From positions 310,001 to 374,000 of the forward strand of contig NZ_MOOY01000006.1 in NCBI RefSeq assembly GCF_001931685.1: a stretch of 64,000 nt of DNA, read 5' to 3'. Within the stretch, counting starts at the first letter, position 1; every line of letters starts with the position of its first letter. The position numbers and the translations under genes are program-made. Under the pieces are notes generated by a model. It did no database searches. It was not told the DNA's origin and saw only the letters and a list, made by a program, of their open reading frames with translations. The DNA comes from Pararhizobium arenae (GTDB taxonomy: Bacteria > Pseudomonadota > Alphaproteobacteria > Rhizobiales > Rhizobiaceae). This document shows, one piece after another, positions 27,092 through 37,161 of this stretch.

Positions 27092-28801
27092 CTAACGACC
27101 TGAAAGGTTTGTCTCCGAGACGTCACGGGTAAGGATCCATTGTATCTCCGAGATCTGCGCGACATCGAATCCAATCAGCAATTGCTGGGACTTGCGCACC
27201 CCGGAAGGATCGGCAAAAAAAATGTCTTCCTCGATGGAAACAGGCGCGTCATGGCACGAAAAAAGCCAGCTCTCGCCATCTGGAGCGGTAAGATACACCT
27301 CGTTTACTCCATGCTGGCGAAGCCTTATTGCCGGGTGAATATGAAACCGTGCTTCCGCCCTCAGGGGCTCTCCGACCGATGGATCGGCGCCGTCGAGGGC
27401 GGTCAGCCGGTCACGCCCGCGCAGGCTTGTACCGAGACTATTGAGACTTAGATCGCGCTCGTGGAGAACTCCGAAAGCACTGGAATAGCCGTCATGACTG
27501 GCGATGACCGCTTCCGCTCCACCAGCCTGGGTTTCGCGTCGCACGTCGACCTTTTTGACCCCACCGGTCATGATGGGGCCAAGGAAACGCGACTGCGACA
27601 GTCGGGAGGAAGAGAGATCGTTGATAGTGAGCGTGGAATGCGCCGCCGTGGATCTCGCCATCTGGCGAAATCGATCGCCCGCAAACTTCGGTGATCCCGA
27701 ATTGATGATGAAACGGTGTTTCCCTGACGACATCTCGAAGGAAAGACACCCGGCATGCGCGGTTCGAGACAGCTCCGGGGAAAGAGGCATGCCGGTATCC
27801 ATGATGACAACTGCCTGCCCCATGGCAAGCCGCTCATAGTTGACATGGGGCAATCCCTTGAATGGTACCCCCGCCGTCTCGTCATAGCGAAGGACCGACA
27901 TGAGCTCGTTGGCCAACGTCGATGTCGCGCCGTTGAACAAAGCGAGCTCACCGCCCTGATGACGGAAAAAACGCAGGGCGGGATACATTCGATCGATGCA
28001 GGGGATCAGCCTTGCCGGCACGTCATGCCCAAGATTGACGTATGTTTGTCGCAACGGAAGAAGATCGAGAAGAAGCTCTAGTCCAACCCGCGGATTGCGG
28101 GAGATATGCCCCCCATCCGGCATGATCTGCCGGTCAAGTTCCTCGTCGAGAAGGCGGGCCACCTTTCGCAGCGTGTTCGCAGAGGCGGGCATCGCCACGG
28201 ATGCCATGGCAAGCGCAATCCGGACGCGCAATCGCGCCTCTCCGTCCGGCGTCGTATCCGCGACGTGTTTCAGGTATCGCAACTGATACGCAAGGCTCTT
28301 GAGAAAGCGCCGATAAAACACATGCTCGGCATTCTTGAGAATTACCGGCGAATGGGAAAGCCATGCGATTACCCGCTGGGCGATGATATCCGGCTCCCAT
28401 GGCAGGCCACCGATATGGCGGCCGTGAATGGCGATCCAGTCATTTATCATCTGCCGAAGACGCACAAACCCCTTGTCGTCTTCTAGGGAACGCATATGCC
28501 GAACCCAGCCAAAGGAATGAAGCCGGACCGCAAACTCGCGGGATGGAAGATCGAGTTCGAAGGGCGACTCTCCCTCGGTTTCAAGCACGCGCCCGGCAAG
28601 CGGGAACCGTCCTTGGACAATTTCCCGGGCGACAAACGGATCTATAGCGCGAAGGTCCGTTGGCGCAACGATCAGACGATCTGGCGTTCTGCCGGTGAAA
28701 CGAAAGGCACTGTTTCGCCCCAAGGCAAGCCTGCGCGAAAATCGGCGCCAGCCTTCACGGATATAGAGATAGAGAAGCCTTTGGCGGTCCGGAAAACGCA
28801 T
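27092..28801 (-). CDS. Heparinase II/III-family protein
   Basis: A 569-residue protein related to heparinase II/III, an alginate-lyase-like alpha/alpha toroid (N-terminal half) plus a beta-sandwich. Visible features are FGWVRHMRS, MPDGGHISRNPRVGLELLLDLLP (toroid core), a glycine-rich MSSGKHRFIINSGSPKF and AAHSTLTINDLSSS, the heparinase II/III C-terminal hallmarks. No signal peptide is evident, unusual for a secreted lyase, and the substrate is unknown. A TTG start at 28840 is possible; ATG 28801 is closer to conserved sequence but neither has a strong ribosome site. It lies between rsmB and purH, as in other rhizobia. Confidence 0.85.
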   Translation of the reverse strand: MRFPDRQRLLYLYIREGWRRFSRRLALGRNSAFRFTGRTPDRLIVAPTDLRAIDPFVAREIVQGRFPLAGRVLETEGESPFELDLPSREFAVRLHSFGWVRHMRSLEDDKGFVRLRQMINDWIAIHGRHIGGLPWEPDIIAQRVIAWLSHSPVILKNAEHVFYRRFLKSLAYQLRYLKHVADTTPDGEARLRVRIALAMASVAMPASANTLRKVARLLDEELDRQIMPDGGHISRNPRVGLELLLDLLPLRQTYVNLGHDVPARLIPCIDRMYPALRFFRHQGGELALFNGATSTLANELMSVLRYDETAGVPFKGLPHVNYERLAMGQAVVIMDTGMPLSPELSRTAHAGCLSFEMSSGKHRFIINSGSPKFAGDRFRQMARSTAAHSTLTINDLSSSRLSQSRFLGPIMTGGVKKVDVRRETQAGGAEAVIASHDGYSSAFGVLHERDLSLNSLGTSLRGRDRLTALDGADPSVGEPLRAEARFHIHPAIRLRQHGVNEVYLTAPDGESWLFSCHDAPVSIEEDIFFADPSGVRKSQQLLIGFDVAQISEIQWILTRDVSETNLSGR

Positions 28802-28973
28802 TACGCCCGCATGTCTCCCCCAGTTCCAAACAATGAGCAAGACGGCGTCTTCTCAATATCCGGAATTGCCTAAACTTTTACGGATCCGCTCAATGTTGTC
28901 CGAGGAAGCCTCCTACGTCAATCGACGTGGAAGCAATCGACTGTTGACAGACAACTTGTCTTTGAAAGGATTG

Positions 28974-30374
28974 TTATCCTTTTCGAGACAGGACAGCTGC
29001 ATAAAAGCCGTCAACACCGCCGGAGAACACCCCTTCAGCAGCAATCATCGCTGGAGTCGTTCGAAACTCGCTATCCTTCGTGATCGCCTGCTCCAACCCG
29101 GGCCAATCCGAGGGCTGAATGGGGATACGCTCGCACAACCCTGCACCGACAACTGCCCGCACGACATCCTCGCCTTCGCTAGGATCAAGCGAACAGTTGG
29201 AGAAAACAACGATCCCGCCCGGTTTCACGAGCGTCAAGGCATGGCGCAGCAAACGCTCCTGCAACGCTGCCAGCTTGGCAATATCCTCCGGGCCCTTGGT
29301 CCAGAGAACATCCGGATGGCGACGGATCGTGCCCGTGGATGAGCAGGGGGCATCAAGGAGAGCCGCGTCGAACAGGTCCTCCGTGGTGAACGTCGCCATG
29401 TCTTTCTCGATCGTCTCTGCCCTCATGCCAAGTCGCTGAAGATTGGCTTCCAGCCGCTTCAGCCGGCTCCGGGATTGATCAAGTGCGGTTACCTCACCGC
29501 CTGCCAGAATAAGTTGGGCGGTCTTTCCACCCGGAGCCGCGCAGAGATCAACGACGCGTTTGCCCTGCAGCGGGCCGAAAAGCTTTACAGGAAGCGACGC
29601 TGCGGCATCCTGAACCCACCATTCACCGTCCTCGAAGCCGTCCAGCGCCGGAACACCCCCGTCAAAACTCGCCAGACGAACGGACCCCGTCGGCAGAACG
29701 CGGCCGGTAAGCCGCTTGGCCCAACCTTCAGCATCGGACTTGACCGTGAGATCGATAGCCGCCGGCGTTAAAAGGGATGTGGTGATCCGGTCGGCATGAT
29801 CGGCCCCGTAGGCTGCGACAAGGCGCTCCAGGAACCAGGCCGGGACAACCGAAACCGGAGCACCCACCGTTTCCAGCAAGGTTTCCTTCTCGCGCGCCAT
29901 ACGCCTTAAAACCGCGTTAACCAAGTTTGCGAAGCGCTTGTTACGTGGATCGGTTCGCGCCTGTTCGACCGCAAGATCGACAGCTGAATGATCGGGAACA
30001 TCAAGATAGAGGATTTGAGCGGCAGCGACAGCAAGCACATGCTCCAAAGCCCTTGCACCCTCTGGCAATGGCGTCGATAAAAGCGAGCCGATCATGGCCT
30101 GGATGCGCGGCAGTTGTCGCAGTGCCGAGTTGGTTATGGCGCGTACCAGCGCGCGATCTGCTTCGTTGAGTGCCCGATAGGCAGGGTTGCCATTCGTCGC
30201 ATCAAGCATGCCATCAAGCGATGTCTTTTTATCGATCACAGCCGCCAGCATTTTTCCGGCGACTTGCCGTGCTCGCAGCCCGGGCTTCTCGCTATGGTTA
30301 ACCGTAGCGTCAGCGCCACTACGTGATCGTTTCGAGCGCGAATCGTTTTTAGGCTTATCAGAATTCAAGACCAA
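28974..30374 (-). CDS. rsmB: 16S rRNA (cytosine-C5) methyltransferase RsmB/Sun
   Basis: SAM-dependent methylation of a 16S rRNA cytosine (C967 in E. coli). The 466-residue product has a NusB-like RNA-binding domain (about 35-160; [27 protein letters not shown]) and a Rossmann methyltransferase with [13 protein letters not shown] (SAM), [15 protein letters not shown] and [13 protein letters not shown], carrying the two cysteines of the family (Cys in PCS and NCS; many relatives have TCS). The start is TTG 30374, overlapping htpX by 10 bp; a TTG two codons later sits better relative to AAAAGG. The overlap implies coupling to htpX. Confidence 0.94.
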   Translation of the reverse strand: MVLNSDKPKNDSRSKRSRSGADATVNHSEKPGLRARQVAGKMLAAVIDKKTSLDGMLDATNGNPAYRALNEADRALVRAITNSALRQLPRIQAMIGSLLSTPLPEGARALEHVLAVAAAQILYLDVPDHSAVDLAVEQARTDPRNKRFANLVNAVLRRMAREKETLLETVGAPVSVVPAWFLERLVAAYGADHADRITTSLLTPAAIDLTVKSDAEGWAKRLTGRVLPTGSVRLASFDGGVPALDGFEDGEWWVQDAAASLPVKLFGPLQGKRVVDLCAAPGGKTAQLILAGGEVTALDQSRSRLKRLEANLQRLGMRAETIEKDMATFTTEDLFDAALLDAPCSSTGTIRRHPDVLWTKGPEDIAKLAALQERLLRHALTLVKPGGIVVFSNCSLDPSEGEDVVRAVVGAGLCERIPIQPSDWPGLEQAITKDSEFRTTPAMIAAEGVFSGGVDGFYAAVLSRKG

Positions 30375-31324
30375 GGACCTTTTGGCGGCGTGGACCCGCC
30401 GCGTCCCCAGCCTGCGGAGGGAACGGAACGCGACTTGCGCAGGGGCTTATCAGGCGTGGCAGGCGGCGTCGAGACCGTCTTCATCTCCTGCGCCATCTGC
30501 TGAAGGGCCGCAATTCGGTTTTCAGTGTTGGGGTGCGTCGAAAACAGGTTATCCATTCGCTCCCCGGAGAGGGGGTTGATGATGAACATCGGGGCGGTGG
30601 TCGGATTGTGCTCGGCCTGTTGATTGGGAATGCGGTGGGCGGCTCCGGCAATCTTGGCCAAGGCCGAAGCCAGGGCCAACGGCTTCCCGCAGATCTCGGC
30701 GCCGCGGCGATCGGCAGAATATTCGCGCGTGCGACTGATCGCCATCTGCACGATCATGGCGGCGAGGGGTGCAACAATTATTGCCACAAGGGTGCCGATA
30801 AAACCGAGCGGGTTATTGTTCTCCCGGTTTCCGGTAAAGAAGAAGGCAAAATTGCCCAGCATGGAGATAGCACCAGCGAGTGTCGCCGTGATGGTCATGG
30901 TCAGCGTGTCGCGGTTCTGCACATGGGCGAGCTCATGAGCCATGACGCCGGCAACCTCGTCGTAGTTCAGCGCTTGCAGAAGGCCGGTCGAAGCGGCGAC
31001 TGCGGCATTTTCCGGATTGCGGCCTGTCGCGAAGGCGTTTGGCTGGGGACTGTCGATCACATACACGCGGGGCATCGGCAGTCCTGCCCGTGCCGCGAGG
31101 TCGCGGACGATACCGTAGTACTCGGGCGCGCTGCGCTCATCCACCTCCTGAGCGTTGTACATCCGCAGGACCATCTTGTCGGAGTTCCAGTAGGAAAAGA
31201 TGTTCATGCCGGCCGCGACGAGAAAGGCGATCATCATGCCGCCCCGACCGCCTATCAGGAAGCCAACAGCCATGAAGAGCGCTGTCATGAGTGCGAGAAG
31301 CATTGCCGTACGGATCACATTCAT
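30365..31324 (-). CDS. htpX: Membrane zinc metalloprotease HtpX
   Basis: Inner-membrane protease in envelope protein quality control, heat-inducible in several bacteria. The 319-residue product starts with two adjacent helices ([20 protein letters not shown] and [14 protein letters not shown]), has the zinc motif [10 protein letters not shown], two further helices and the third ligand region [13 protein letters not shown]. The C-terminal tail is Pro/Ser/Gly-rich and disordered-looking ([20 protein letters not shown]), longer than in E. coli. A heat-shock-type promoter candidate lies at 31396-31423. It overlaps rsmB by 10 bp and is divergent from the SDHAF4 gene. Confidence 0.96.
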   Translation of the reverse strand: MNVIRTAMLLALMTALFMAVGFLIGGRGGMMIAFLVAAGMNIFSYWNSDKMVLRMYNAQEVDERSAPEYYGIVRDLAARAGLPMPRVYVIDSPQPNAFATGRNPENAAVAASTGLLQALNYDEVAGVMAHELAHVQNRDTLTMTITATLAGAISMLGNFAFFFTGNRENNNPLGFIGTLVAIIVAPLAAMIVQMAISRTREYSADRRGAEICGKPLALASALAKIAGAAHRIPNQQAEHNPTTAPMFIINPLSGERMDNLFSTHPNTENRIAALQQMAQEMKTVSTPPATPDKPLRKSRSVPSAGWGRGGSTPPKGPWS

Positions 31325-31350
31325 GGAAAACTCCTATCTCGAGCCGCGAC

Positions 31351-31364
31351 GTTTCACGTGAATC
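31351..31364. promoter_or_regulatory. parS-like site 2, in the htpX leader
   Basis: GTTTCACGTGAATC matches the parS core at 13 of 14 positions. It lies 27 bases upstream of the htpX start codon, between it and the predicted promoter. Confidence 0.65.
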
Positions 31365-31395
31365 ACGGTTTTCGTCGGCGAAACCATCACCTATA

Positions 31396-31423
31396 TGATG
31401 GGGTGGCATCGGCTTTTCTTCAA
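31396..31423 (-). promoter_or_regulatory. RpoH-type heat-shock promoter for htpX
   Basis: On the minus strand TTGAAG (31418-31423), 13 bases, then CCCCATCAT (31396-31404) resemble the sigma-32 consensus CTTGAAA-N13-CCCCATNT. The -10 element is about 70 bases upstream of the htpX ATG. HtpX is a classic heat-shock protein, so the match is biologically sensible. Confidence 0.55.
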
Positions 31424-31441
31424 TATTGCAGCGGAGTTTCC

Positions 31442-31636
31442 ATGAGCCCCGATAACGACAACCAGCAGCCTCCTCGCAAACTCTCTCCAGCCGCCGAGCG
31501 GGCATTGCAAGAAGCCGAGGAGCGGCGCAAGGCGGCAAAGGCCATAGAAATGCCGAAAGAACTGGGTGGCCGTGGTGGCGCCGATCCCGCGCGCTTTGGA
31601 GACTGGGAGATAAACGGTCGAGCTATCGATTTTTAA
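31442..31636 (+). CDS. SDHAF4-family protein (DUF1674), succinate dehydrogenase assembly factor
   Basis: A 64-residue protein. Its C-terminus, GGRGGADPARFGDWEINGRA then IDF, is the DUF1674/SDHAF4 signature; the eukaryotic relative helps flavinated SdhA assemble into succinate dehydrogenase. The N-terminal half (PAAERALQEAEERRKAAKA) is a charged helix. GGAG precedes ATG 31442. It is divergent from htpX, whose promoter candidate lies in the shared 117-bp gap. No sdh genes are in the window. Confidence 0.88.
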   Translation: MSPDNDNQQPPRKLSPAAERALQEAEERRKAAKAIEMPKELGGRGGADPARFGDWEINGRAIDF

Positions 31637-31687
31637 AAGGAAATAATTCCTGTTGTCGCAGCGGATGATTTGGAATATTTTCCTTTC

Positions 31688-32155
31688 ATGTCAAACCGTG
31701 CGCTCTTTTCCCTGCTCCTCGCCGCCTTGTCGATGGGTCAATCCCACGCCAATGCCGCCGGGCGCTGGTCTTCCGAGATTGCCGGCCCTGTCAAAGCGGA
31801 TGTACTGAAAGTCGTTGATGGCGACACGATACTGGTTGCAGCCCGTCCTTGGCCGCAACAGATCATTGAGGTCTATGTGCGGCTGCGTGGTATCGATGCG
31901 CCTGAGATCAAATCCAGATGCGATGCCATTCGAGAGGCGGGCACGAAGGCCCAACGCGCATTGATCACGATGCTTGGCAGCAACCGGACTGTGCTTTTGA
32001 CCCGCATTTCCGGTGACAAATATTTCGGTCGAGTATTGGCGGATGTCGCTTTGGAAGACGGGAGGAATCCGGCTCAGGAACTTCTTTCGGCAGGATTTGT
32101 CACGAGCTACGCGGAACGTCTTGAGACCGCGCAATCCTGTGGCTTCTGGCAATAA
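31688..32155 (+). CDS. Thermonuclease-like (SNase-fold) exported protein
   Basis: A 155-residue protein with a staphylococcal-nuclease OB-fold. A signal peptide is visible (MSNRALFSLLLAALSMGQSH, cleavage near ANA), then VLKVVDGDTILVAA, VYVRLRGIDAPEIKSRCD and RVLADVALEDGRNPAQELLS, the three SNase motif regions including active-site Arg and Glu (RLRGIDAPE). It may degrade periplasmic or extracellular nucleic acid; many rhizobial homologues are uncharacterised. The N-terminus is not certain: a TTG at 31670 is also in frame. Confidence 0.82.
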   Translation: MSNRALFSLLLAALSMGQSHANAAGRWSSEIAGPVKADVLKVVDGDTILVAARPWPQQIIEVYVRLRGIDAPEIKSRCDAIREAGTKAQRALITMLGSNRTVLLTRISGDKYFGRVLADVALEDGRNPAQELLSAGFVTSYAERLETAQSCGFWQ

Positions 32156-32163
32156 AATAGCAC

Positions 32164-32187
32164 AAACCGGCGGTTTCCCGCCGGTTT
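32164..32187. terminator. Bidirectional terminator between the SNase-like gene and acs
   Basis: AAACCGGCGG (32164-32173) and CCGCCGGTTT (32178-32187) form a 10-bp stem with a 4-base loop between convergent genes. Confidence 0.8.
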
Positions 32188-32198
32188 GCCCCAAAACG

Positions 32199-34148
32199 CT
32201 ATGCCTTGTTCTGGCGATTTGCGATCAGATCATCGACGACGGCCGGATCGGCAAGGGTCGAGGTATCGCCGAGCGAAGCGAAATCGTCCTCGGCGATCTT
32301 GCGCAGGATACGCCGCATGATCTTGCCGGACCGGGTTTTCGGCAGGCCGGGCGCGAATTGGATCTTGTCCGGCGTTGCAATGGGCCCGATCTCTTTGCGG
32401 ACATGCTTGATAAGATCCTGCCGCAAGTCGTCAGTACCGACTTCGCCGGCCATCAGGGAAACATAGCAGTATATACCTTGACCCTTGAGGTTATGCGGAT
32501 AGCCGACCACCGCGGCTTCGGACACGAGATGATGCGACACGAGCGCGGATTCGACTTCCGCTGTGCCGAGCCGATGACCCGACACGTTGAGGACGTCATC
32601 CACGCGGCCGGTGATCCAATAGTAACCGTCCTCATCGCGGCGGCATCCGTCGCCGGTGAAGTACTTGCCCTTGTAGGTCGAGAAGTAGGTCTGGGCAAAA
32701 CGAGCATGATCACCATAGATCGTGCGCATCTGGCCCGGCCAGCTGTCGACGATGCAAAGATTACCGTCGGCGGCGCCTTCGAGAACCCCGCCCTCATTGT
32801 CTACCAGCTGCGGCTTGACACCGAAGAACGGGCGGGTCGCCGAACCCGGCTTGAGGTCTGTCGCGCCCGGAAGAGGGGTGATCAGGATACCGCCTGTTTC
32901 CGTTTGCCACCAGGTATCGACGATAGGGCAACGGGCGTCGCCGACAACGTTGTAATACCATTCCCAGGCTTCCGGATTGATGGGCTCTCCGACAGAACCC
33001 AGCAGACGCAGGGACGAGCGCGCCGAGCGCTTCACGAAAGCGTCGCCAGCCCCCATCAGCGCGCGGATCGCCGTTGGCGCGGTGTAGAAGATATTGACCT
33101 TGTGCTTGTCAACGATCTCCCAGAAACGGCCGGCATCCGGGAAATTCGGCACGCCCTCGAACATGACCGTCGTCGCACGGTTCGCAAGCGGCCCATAAAC
33201 GATGTAGGAATGCCCCGTCACCCAGCCGACATCGGCCGTACACCAGTAGATATCGCCTTCGTGATAATCGAAGACGTATTTGTGGGTCATCGAAGCATAG
33301 ACCAGATAGCCACCCGTCGTGTGCAGCACACCCTTCGGCTTGCCGGTTGAACCGGACGTGTAGAGAATGAAAAGAGGATCCTCCGCCTTCATGCGTGCCG
33401 GTGGGCAATCGCGCGGAACGCTCGCCGTTTCCTGATGGTACCAGAGGTCGCGACCGGGTGCCCAGCCGGTCTTGCCGCCGGTGCGGCGCACCACAAGCAC
33501 CTTGTTGACGATCACATGCTGCTTGGCGGCGATATCGATCGCCGTGTCGGTGTTTTCCTTGAGCGGCACCGGCTTGCCGCCGCGTACCCCTTCGTCGCAG
33601 GTGATAACAAAGGTGGATTCGCAATCGACGATGCGGCCGGCAAGCGCATCCGGTGAAAACCCGCCGAAAACAACGGAATGGATCGCGCCGATACGCGCGC
33701 AGGCAAGCATCGCATAGGTCGCTTCCGGCACCATGGGCATGTAGATCGTAACCCGGTCGCCCTTCTTGACGCCGTGTTTCTTCATGACATTGGCGAGACG
33801 GCACACCTGCTCGTGAAGCTCGTTGTAGGTGATCTTCTTGTCGATATAGGGATTGTCGCCTTCCCAGATGATGGCAACCTGATCGCCGTGGGTCTTCAGG
33901 TGGCGATCAATACAGTTATAGGAAACATTGGTGATGCCGTCCTCGAACCATTTGATCGAGACCTTGCCGGTAAACGACGTATTCTTGACCTTGGTATAGG
34001 GCTTGAACCAGTCGATGCGCATGCCGTGCTTGTCCCAGAAACGCTCGGGATTTTCGACGCTTTCGCGATACCATTTCTGATAGGTGTCGTTGTCGATCAA
34101 CGCACGGCTCTTGGCGGATTTCAGAACCGGATAGATCTTGGCGGACAT
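32199..34148 (-). CDS. acs: Acetyl-CoA synthetase
   Basis: Activates acetate to acetyl-CoA via acetyl-AMP. The 649-residue product has the AMP-forming signature [26 protein letters not shown], the hinge region [21 protein letters not shown] and, at the C-terminus, [17 protein letters not shown] with the acetylatable catalytic Lys. ATG 34148 follows GGAGG at good spacing; the frame extends upstream without homology. Length is normal. It faces the SNase-like gene and is divergent from trcR. Confidence 0.96.
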   Translation of the reverse strand: MSAKIYPVLKSAKSRALIDNDTYQKWYRESVENPERFWDKHGMRIDWFKPYTKVKNTSFTGKVSIKWFEDGITNVSYNCIDRHLKTHGDQVAIIWEGDNPYIDKKITYNELHEQVCRLANVMKKHGVKKGDRVTIYMPMVPEATYAMLACARIGAIHSVVFGGFSPDALAGRIVDCESTFVITCDEGVRGGKPVPLKENTDTAIDIAAKQHVIVNKVLVVRRTGGKTGWAPGRDLWYHQETASVPRDCPPARMKAEDPLFILYTSGSTGKPKGVLHTTGGYLVYASMTHKYVFDYHEGDIYWCTADVGWVTGHSYIVYGPLANRATTVMFEGVPNFPDAGRFWEIVDKHKVNIFYTAPTAIRALMGAGDAFVKRSARSSLRLLGSVGEPINPEAWEWYYNVVGDARCPIVDTWWQTETGGILITPLPGATDLKPGSATRPFFGVKPQLVDNEGGVLEGAADGNLCIVDSWPGQMRTIYGDHARFAQTYFSTYKGKYFTGDGCRRDEDGYYWITGRVDDVLNVSGHRLGTAEVESALVSHHLVSEAAVVGYPHNLKGQGIYCYVSLMAGEVGTDDLRQDLIKHVRKEIGPIATPDKIQFAPGLPKTRSGKIMRRILRKIAEDDFASLGDTSTLADPAVVDDLIANRQNKA

Positions 34149-34381
34149 GCAGTTTCCTCCCTGCGCAGGCGATTGTCGGCGGCACATCTCCCAGTGCGCG
34201 CCATGCTCCGGGCGCCATTCTTATCAGGTCAAACCACAGCGGCAATTAGACAAAAGGTCATTTGTTCAAGAAGAATTGCATTTCTGCGACGACGCAGGTA
34301 TAGAAGCGCTCATTTCCCGGAAATCAGTGGTTACACCCCACGGCCCGCGACACCGGCGCGGCGGACAGAAGGACTATATCC

Positions 34382-35080
34382 ATGGCTCAACAACTGCTTA
34401 TGCCCAAGGCGACGGCCGTCTGGCTTGTTGACAATACTGCCCTGTCGTTCGACCAGATCGCGCAATTCTGCAAATTGCATCCGCTGGAAGTCAAGGCAAT
34501 TGCCGACGGTGAATCCGCCCAGGGCATCAAGGGTCTGGATCCGATCGCAACCGGCCAGCTGTCGCGCGACGAGATCGCTCGCGCCGAAGGCAACCCGAAC
34601 CACAGGCTGAAGCTTTCCGAGCCGAAGGTTCGCGTACCTGAAAGCAAGCGCAAGGGCCCGCGCTATACCCCGGTTTCCAAGCGCCAGGACCGCCCGAATG
34701 CTATTCTCTGGCTGGTGCGCAACCATCCGGAGCTCAAGGACGCGCAGATTTCGCGCCTTGTCGGCACCACAAAGTCGACTATCGAGCAGATTCGTGAGCG
34801 CACCCACTGGAACTCGACCAACCTGACGGCCATGGATCCGGTGACGCTCGGTCTCTGCACACAGATTGACCTCGACCTCGAAGTCGAACGCGCCTCCAAG
34901 GGCCGACCGCTGCCGACCGCAGCCGAACTCGGCGCCACCCTCGAATCCTCGCAGGAAACCGAAAAGCTCGGCTTCTCCTACGAGCGTGAGGAAGAGAAGG
35001 AAATGGACGCCGACGCCGTTTTCGCCAAGCTCAAGTCGCTGAAGTCCGACCGCAAGGACGACGAAGACGACGACTATTGA
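34382..35080 (+). CDS. trcR: Cell-cycle transcriptional regulator TrcR (DUF1013)
   Basis: A 232-residue DNA-binding protein found across alphaproteobacteria and named for a cell-cycle role; annotation as TrcR follows the conserved family. It begins MAQQLLMPKATAVWLVDNTA with a helix-turn-helix-like segment (SFDQIAQFCKLHPLEVKAIADG) and a second AQISRLVGTTKSTIEQIRER in the middle. The C-terminus is acidic (DRKDDEDDDY). The region 34149-34381 shared with acs probably holds both promoters. A strong terminator follows at 35111-35140. Confidence 0.88.
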   Translation: MAQQLLMPKATAVWLVDNTALSFDQIAQFCKLHPLEVKAIADGESAQGIKGLDPIATGQLSRDEIARAEGNPNHRLKLSEPKVRVPESKRKGPRYTPVSKRQDRPNAILWLVRNHPELKDAQISRLVGTTKSTIEQIRERTHWNSTNLTAMDPVTLGLCTQIDLDLEVERASKGRPLPTAAELGATLESSQETEKLGFSYEREEEKEMDADAVFAKLKSLKSDRKDDEDDDY

Positions 35081-35110
35081 GAGCAGGCGCACAATCGCTT
35101 GCCAGTCACG

Positions 35111-35140
35111 AAACCCGGGCTCAGACGAGCCCGGGTTTTT
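35111..35140 (+). terminator. trcR terminator (bidirectional)
   Basis: AAACCCGGGCTC (35111-35122) pairs perfectly with GAGCCCGGGTTT (35127-35138), loop AGAC, then a T-run; it also ends prpE on the other strand. Confidence 0.88.
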
Positions 35141-35158
35141 CTTTGCCGATAGCTTTGA

Positions 35159-37063
35159 TTAAGCGACGCCGATCCCGCGCGCATTGAGCGCCGCGGTAAT
35201 TTCGTCGAGCACGGCCGGGTCGTCTATCGTTGCCGGCATCTTCCAACTCTCGCGATCCGCAATCTTTTGCATCGTTCCGCGCAAAATCTTGCCGGATCTG
35301 GTCTTTGGCAGCCGCTTGACGCAGATTGCCGTCTTAAATGCAGCCACCGGCCCGAGGCGATCCCGCACCAGCCCGATCACCTCCCGCTCTATTTCTGCCG
35401 TATCGCGCGTAACATTGGCGTTCACGACCAGAAATCCGGCCGGCACCTGCCCCTTGATCGGATCGGCGATCCCGATCACCGCGCATTCCGCAACATCGGC
35501 GTGGCTTGCGCAGATTTCCTCCATCGAACCCGTTGAGAGGCGATGACCCGCGACATTGATGATGTCGTCCGTGCGCGACATGATGAAAATGTAGCCGTCA
35601 TCATCAATGTAGCCAGCATCGGCGGTTCGGTAATACCCGGGAAACTCCGACAGACAGGCAGTGCGAAAACGCTCGTCCGCGTTCCAGAACGTTGGGAGGC
35701 AACCGGGCGGCAGGGGAAGTTCGATAACGATATTGCCGAGCGTGCCAGCCGGCAGCAGATGGCCTGCGTCATCCAGCACGCGAACGGTGTAGCCAGGCAT
35801 CGGAACCGCCGCGGAGCCATGTTTCACCGGCAGCAGATCCAGACCGATTGGATTTGCGGCAATCGGCCAGCCCGTCTCGGTTTGCCACCAGTTGTCGATC
35901 ACTGCTGTCCCCAAGATCGATTCTGCCCATTGAACCGTGTCCGGATCTGCTCTTTCGCCGGCGAGAAACAATGCCTTGAAACTGGAAAGATCCTCACGTT
36001 TTGCCTGAAGCCCATCGGGGTCTTCCTTGCGGATCGCCCGCAAGGCCGTCGGCGCGGTGAAAAGAACAGAGACCTTGTGATCCGCGATGACCCGCCAGAA
36101 CGCCCCGGCATCCGGCGTGCCAACCGGTTTTCCTTCGTAGAGGATCGTCGTGCTGCCGGTCAGAAGCGGCGCATACACGATGTAGGAATGACCGACCACC
36201 CAACCGATATCGGAGGCAGCCCAGAAGACATCCCCTGGGCCAATGCCGAATATGTTCGGAAGGGACCATCGTAGTGCAACCATGTGGCCGCCATTGTCGC
36301 GCACGATGCCCTTGGGCTGGCCGGTCGTGCCCGACGTATAAAGGATATAAAGCGGATCGTTCGCATTCACCCTTGCGCAGGGAACCGATTGTCCGCGCGC
36401 AGCACTCACCGCCGCTGCCAGATCGATATCCATGCTATCGTCCATGTTCGCTGCCAACGGCTGTCTCTGAAGAATAAGGCAACGCTTCGGCTTGTGGCTA
36501 CTGAACGCTATGGCTGCGTCCAGCAGCGGCTTGTAGGCAACGGGTCGGCCGCTTTCGATGCCGCAACTCGCCGACACCACGAGCTTTGCCGCTGTATCAT
36601 CGATGCGTACAGCAAGTTCGTTGGCGGCAAATCCGCCGAACACCACGGAATGCACCGCGCCGATCCGCGCGGCTGCCAGCATGGCGAACACCGCTTCCGG
36701 GATCATCGGCATGTAGATGACAATGCGATCCCCCTTGACGAGGCCCAGATCGAGATAGACGGCAGCCAAAGCCTCGACCTCGGCCAACATCTGCGCATAC
36801 GTGAAACAGCGGACAGTGCCAGTCACAGGGCTATCGTAGATCAGGGCGTTGCGATCACCATGACCAGCCTCGACGTGCCTGTCCAAGCAATTGTAGCAGG
36901 TGTTGGTTACACCGTCGGGGAACCAATGGCCATAAACGCCGAGATCGCCATCGAAGACCCGAGACGGCCTGCAATACCAGTCGATCTCCTCGGCAGCTTT
37001 TGCCCAGAAGGCATTCTTGTCCTCATTCCATGCCGAATAGGTGGCATGATAGCCGGTTACCAT
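35159..37063 (-). CDS. prpE: Propionyl-CoA synthetase-type acyl-CoA ligase
   Basis: AMP-forming acyl-CoA synthetase of 634 residues, probably acting on propionate. It begins MVTGYHATYSAWNEDKNAFW, a start typical of PrpE rather than Acs, and shows LYTSGTTGQPKGIVRDNGGH, NWWQTETGWPI and [17 protein letters not shown]. The RDNGGH after the nucleotide loop distinguishes the PrpE branch. A longer upstream frame lacks homology; I chose ATG 37063, close to its GGGAGGAAACGG ribosome site. Together with acs 3 kb away it supports short-chain fatty-acid use; a methylcitrate or methylmalonyl pathway is not in the window. Confidence 0.9.
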   Translation of the reverse strand: MVTGYHATYSAWNEDKNAFWAKAAEEIDWYCRPSRVFDGDLGVYGHWFPDGVTNTCYNCLDRHVEAGHGDRNALIYDSPVTGTVRCFTYAQMLAEVEALAAVYLDLGLVKGDRIVIYMPMIPEAVFAMLAAARIGAVHSVVFGGFAANELAVRIDDTAAKLVVSASCGIESGRPVAYKPLLDAAIAFSSHKPKRCLILQRQPLAANMDDSMDIDLAAAVSAARGQSVPCARVNANDPLYILYTSGTTGQPKGIVRDNGGHMVALRWSLPNIFGIGPGDVFWAASDIGWVVGHSYIVYAPLLTGSTTILYEGKPVGTPDAGAFWRVIADHKVSVLFTAPTALRAIRKEDPDGLQAKREDLSSFKALFLAGERADPDTVQWAESILGTAVIDNWWQTETGWPIAANPIGLDLLPVKHGSAAVPMPGYTVRVLDDAGHLLPAGTLGNIVIELPLPPGCLPTFWNADERFRTACLSEFPGYYRTADAGYIDDDGYIFIMSRTDDIINVAGHRLSTGSMEEICASHADVAECAVIGIADPIKGQVPAGFLVVNANVTRDTAEIEREVIGLVRDRLGPVAAFKTAICVKRLPKTRSGKILRGTMQKIADRESWKMPATIDDPAVLDEITAALNARGIGVA

Positions 37064-37161
37064 GGCCGTTTCCTCCCGTCCCGCCGATATGATCGGCTCC
37101 TCGCTCGCGAGACTAGGAGAACGACTGGCTCCAGAGAAGCCAGACGAAAGCCTAAAAGGGT

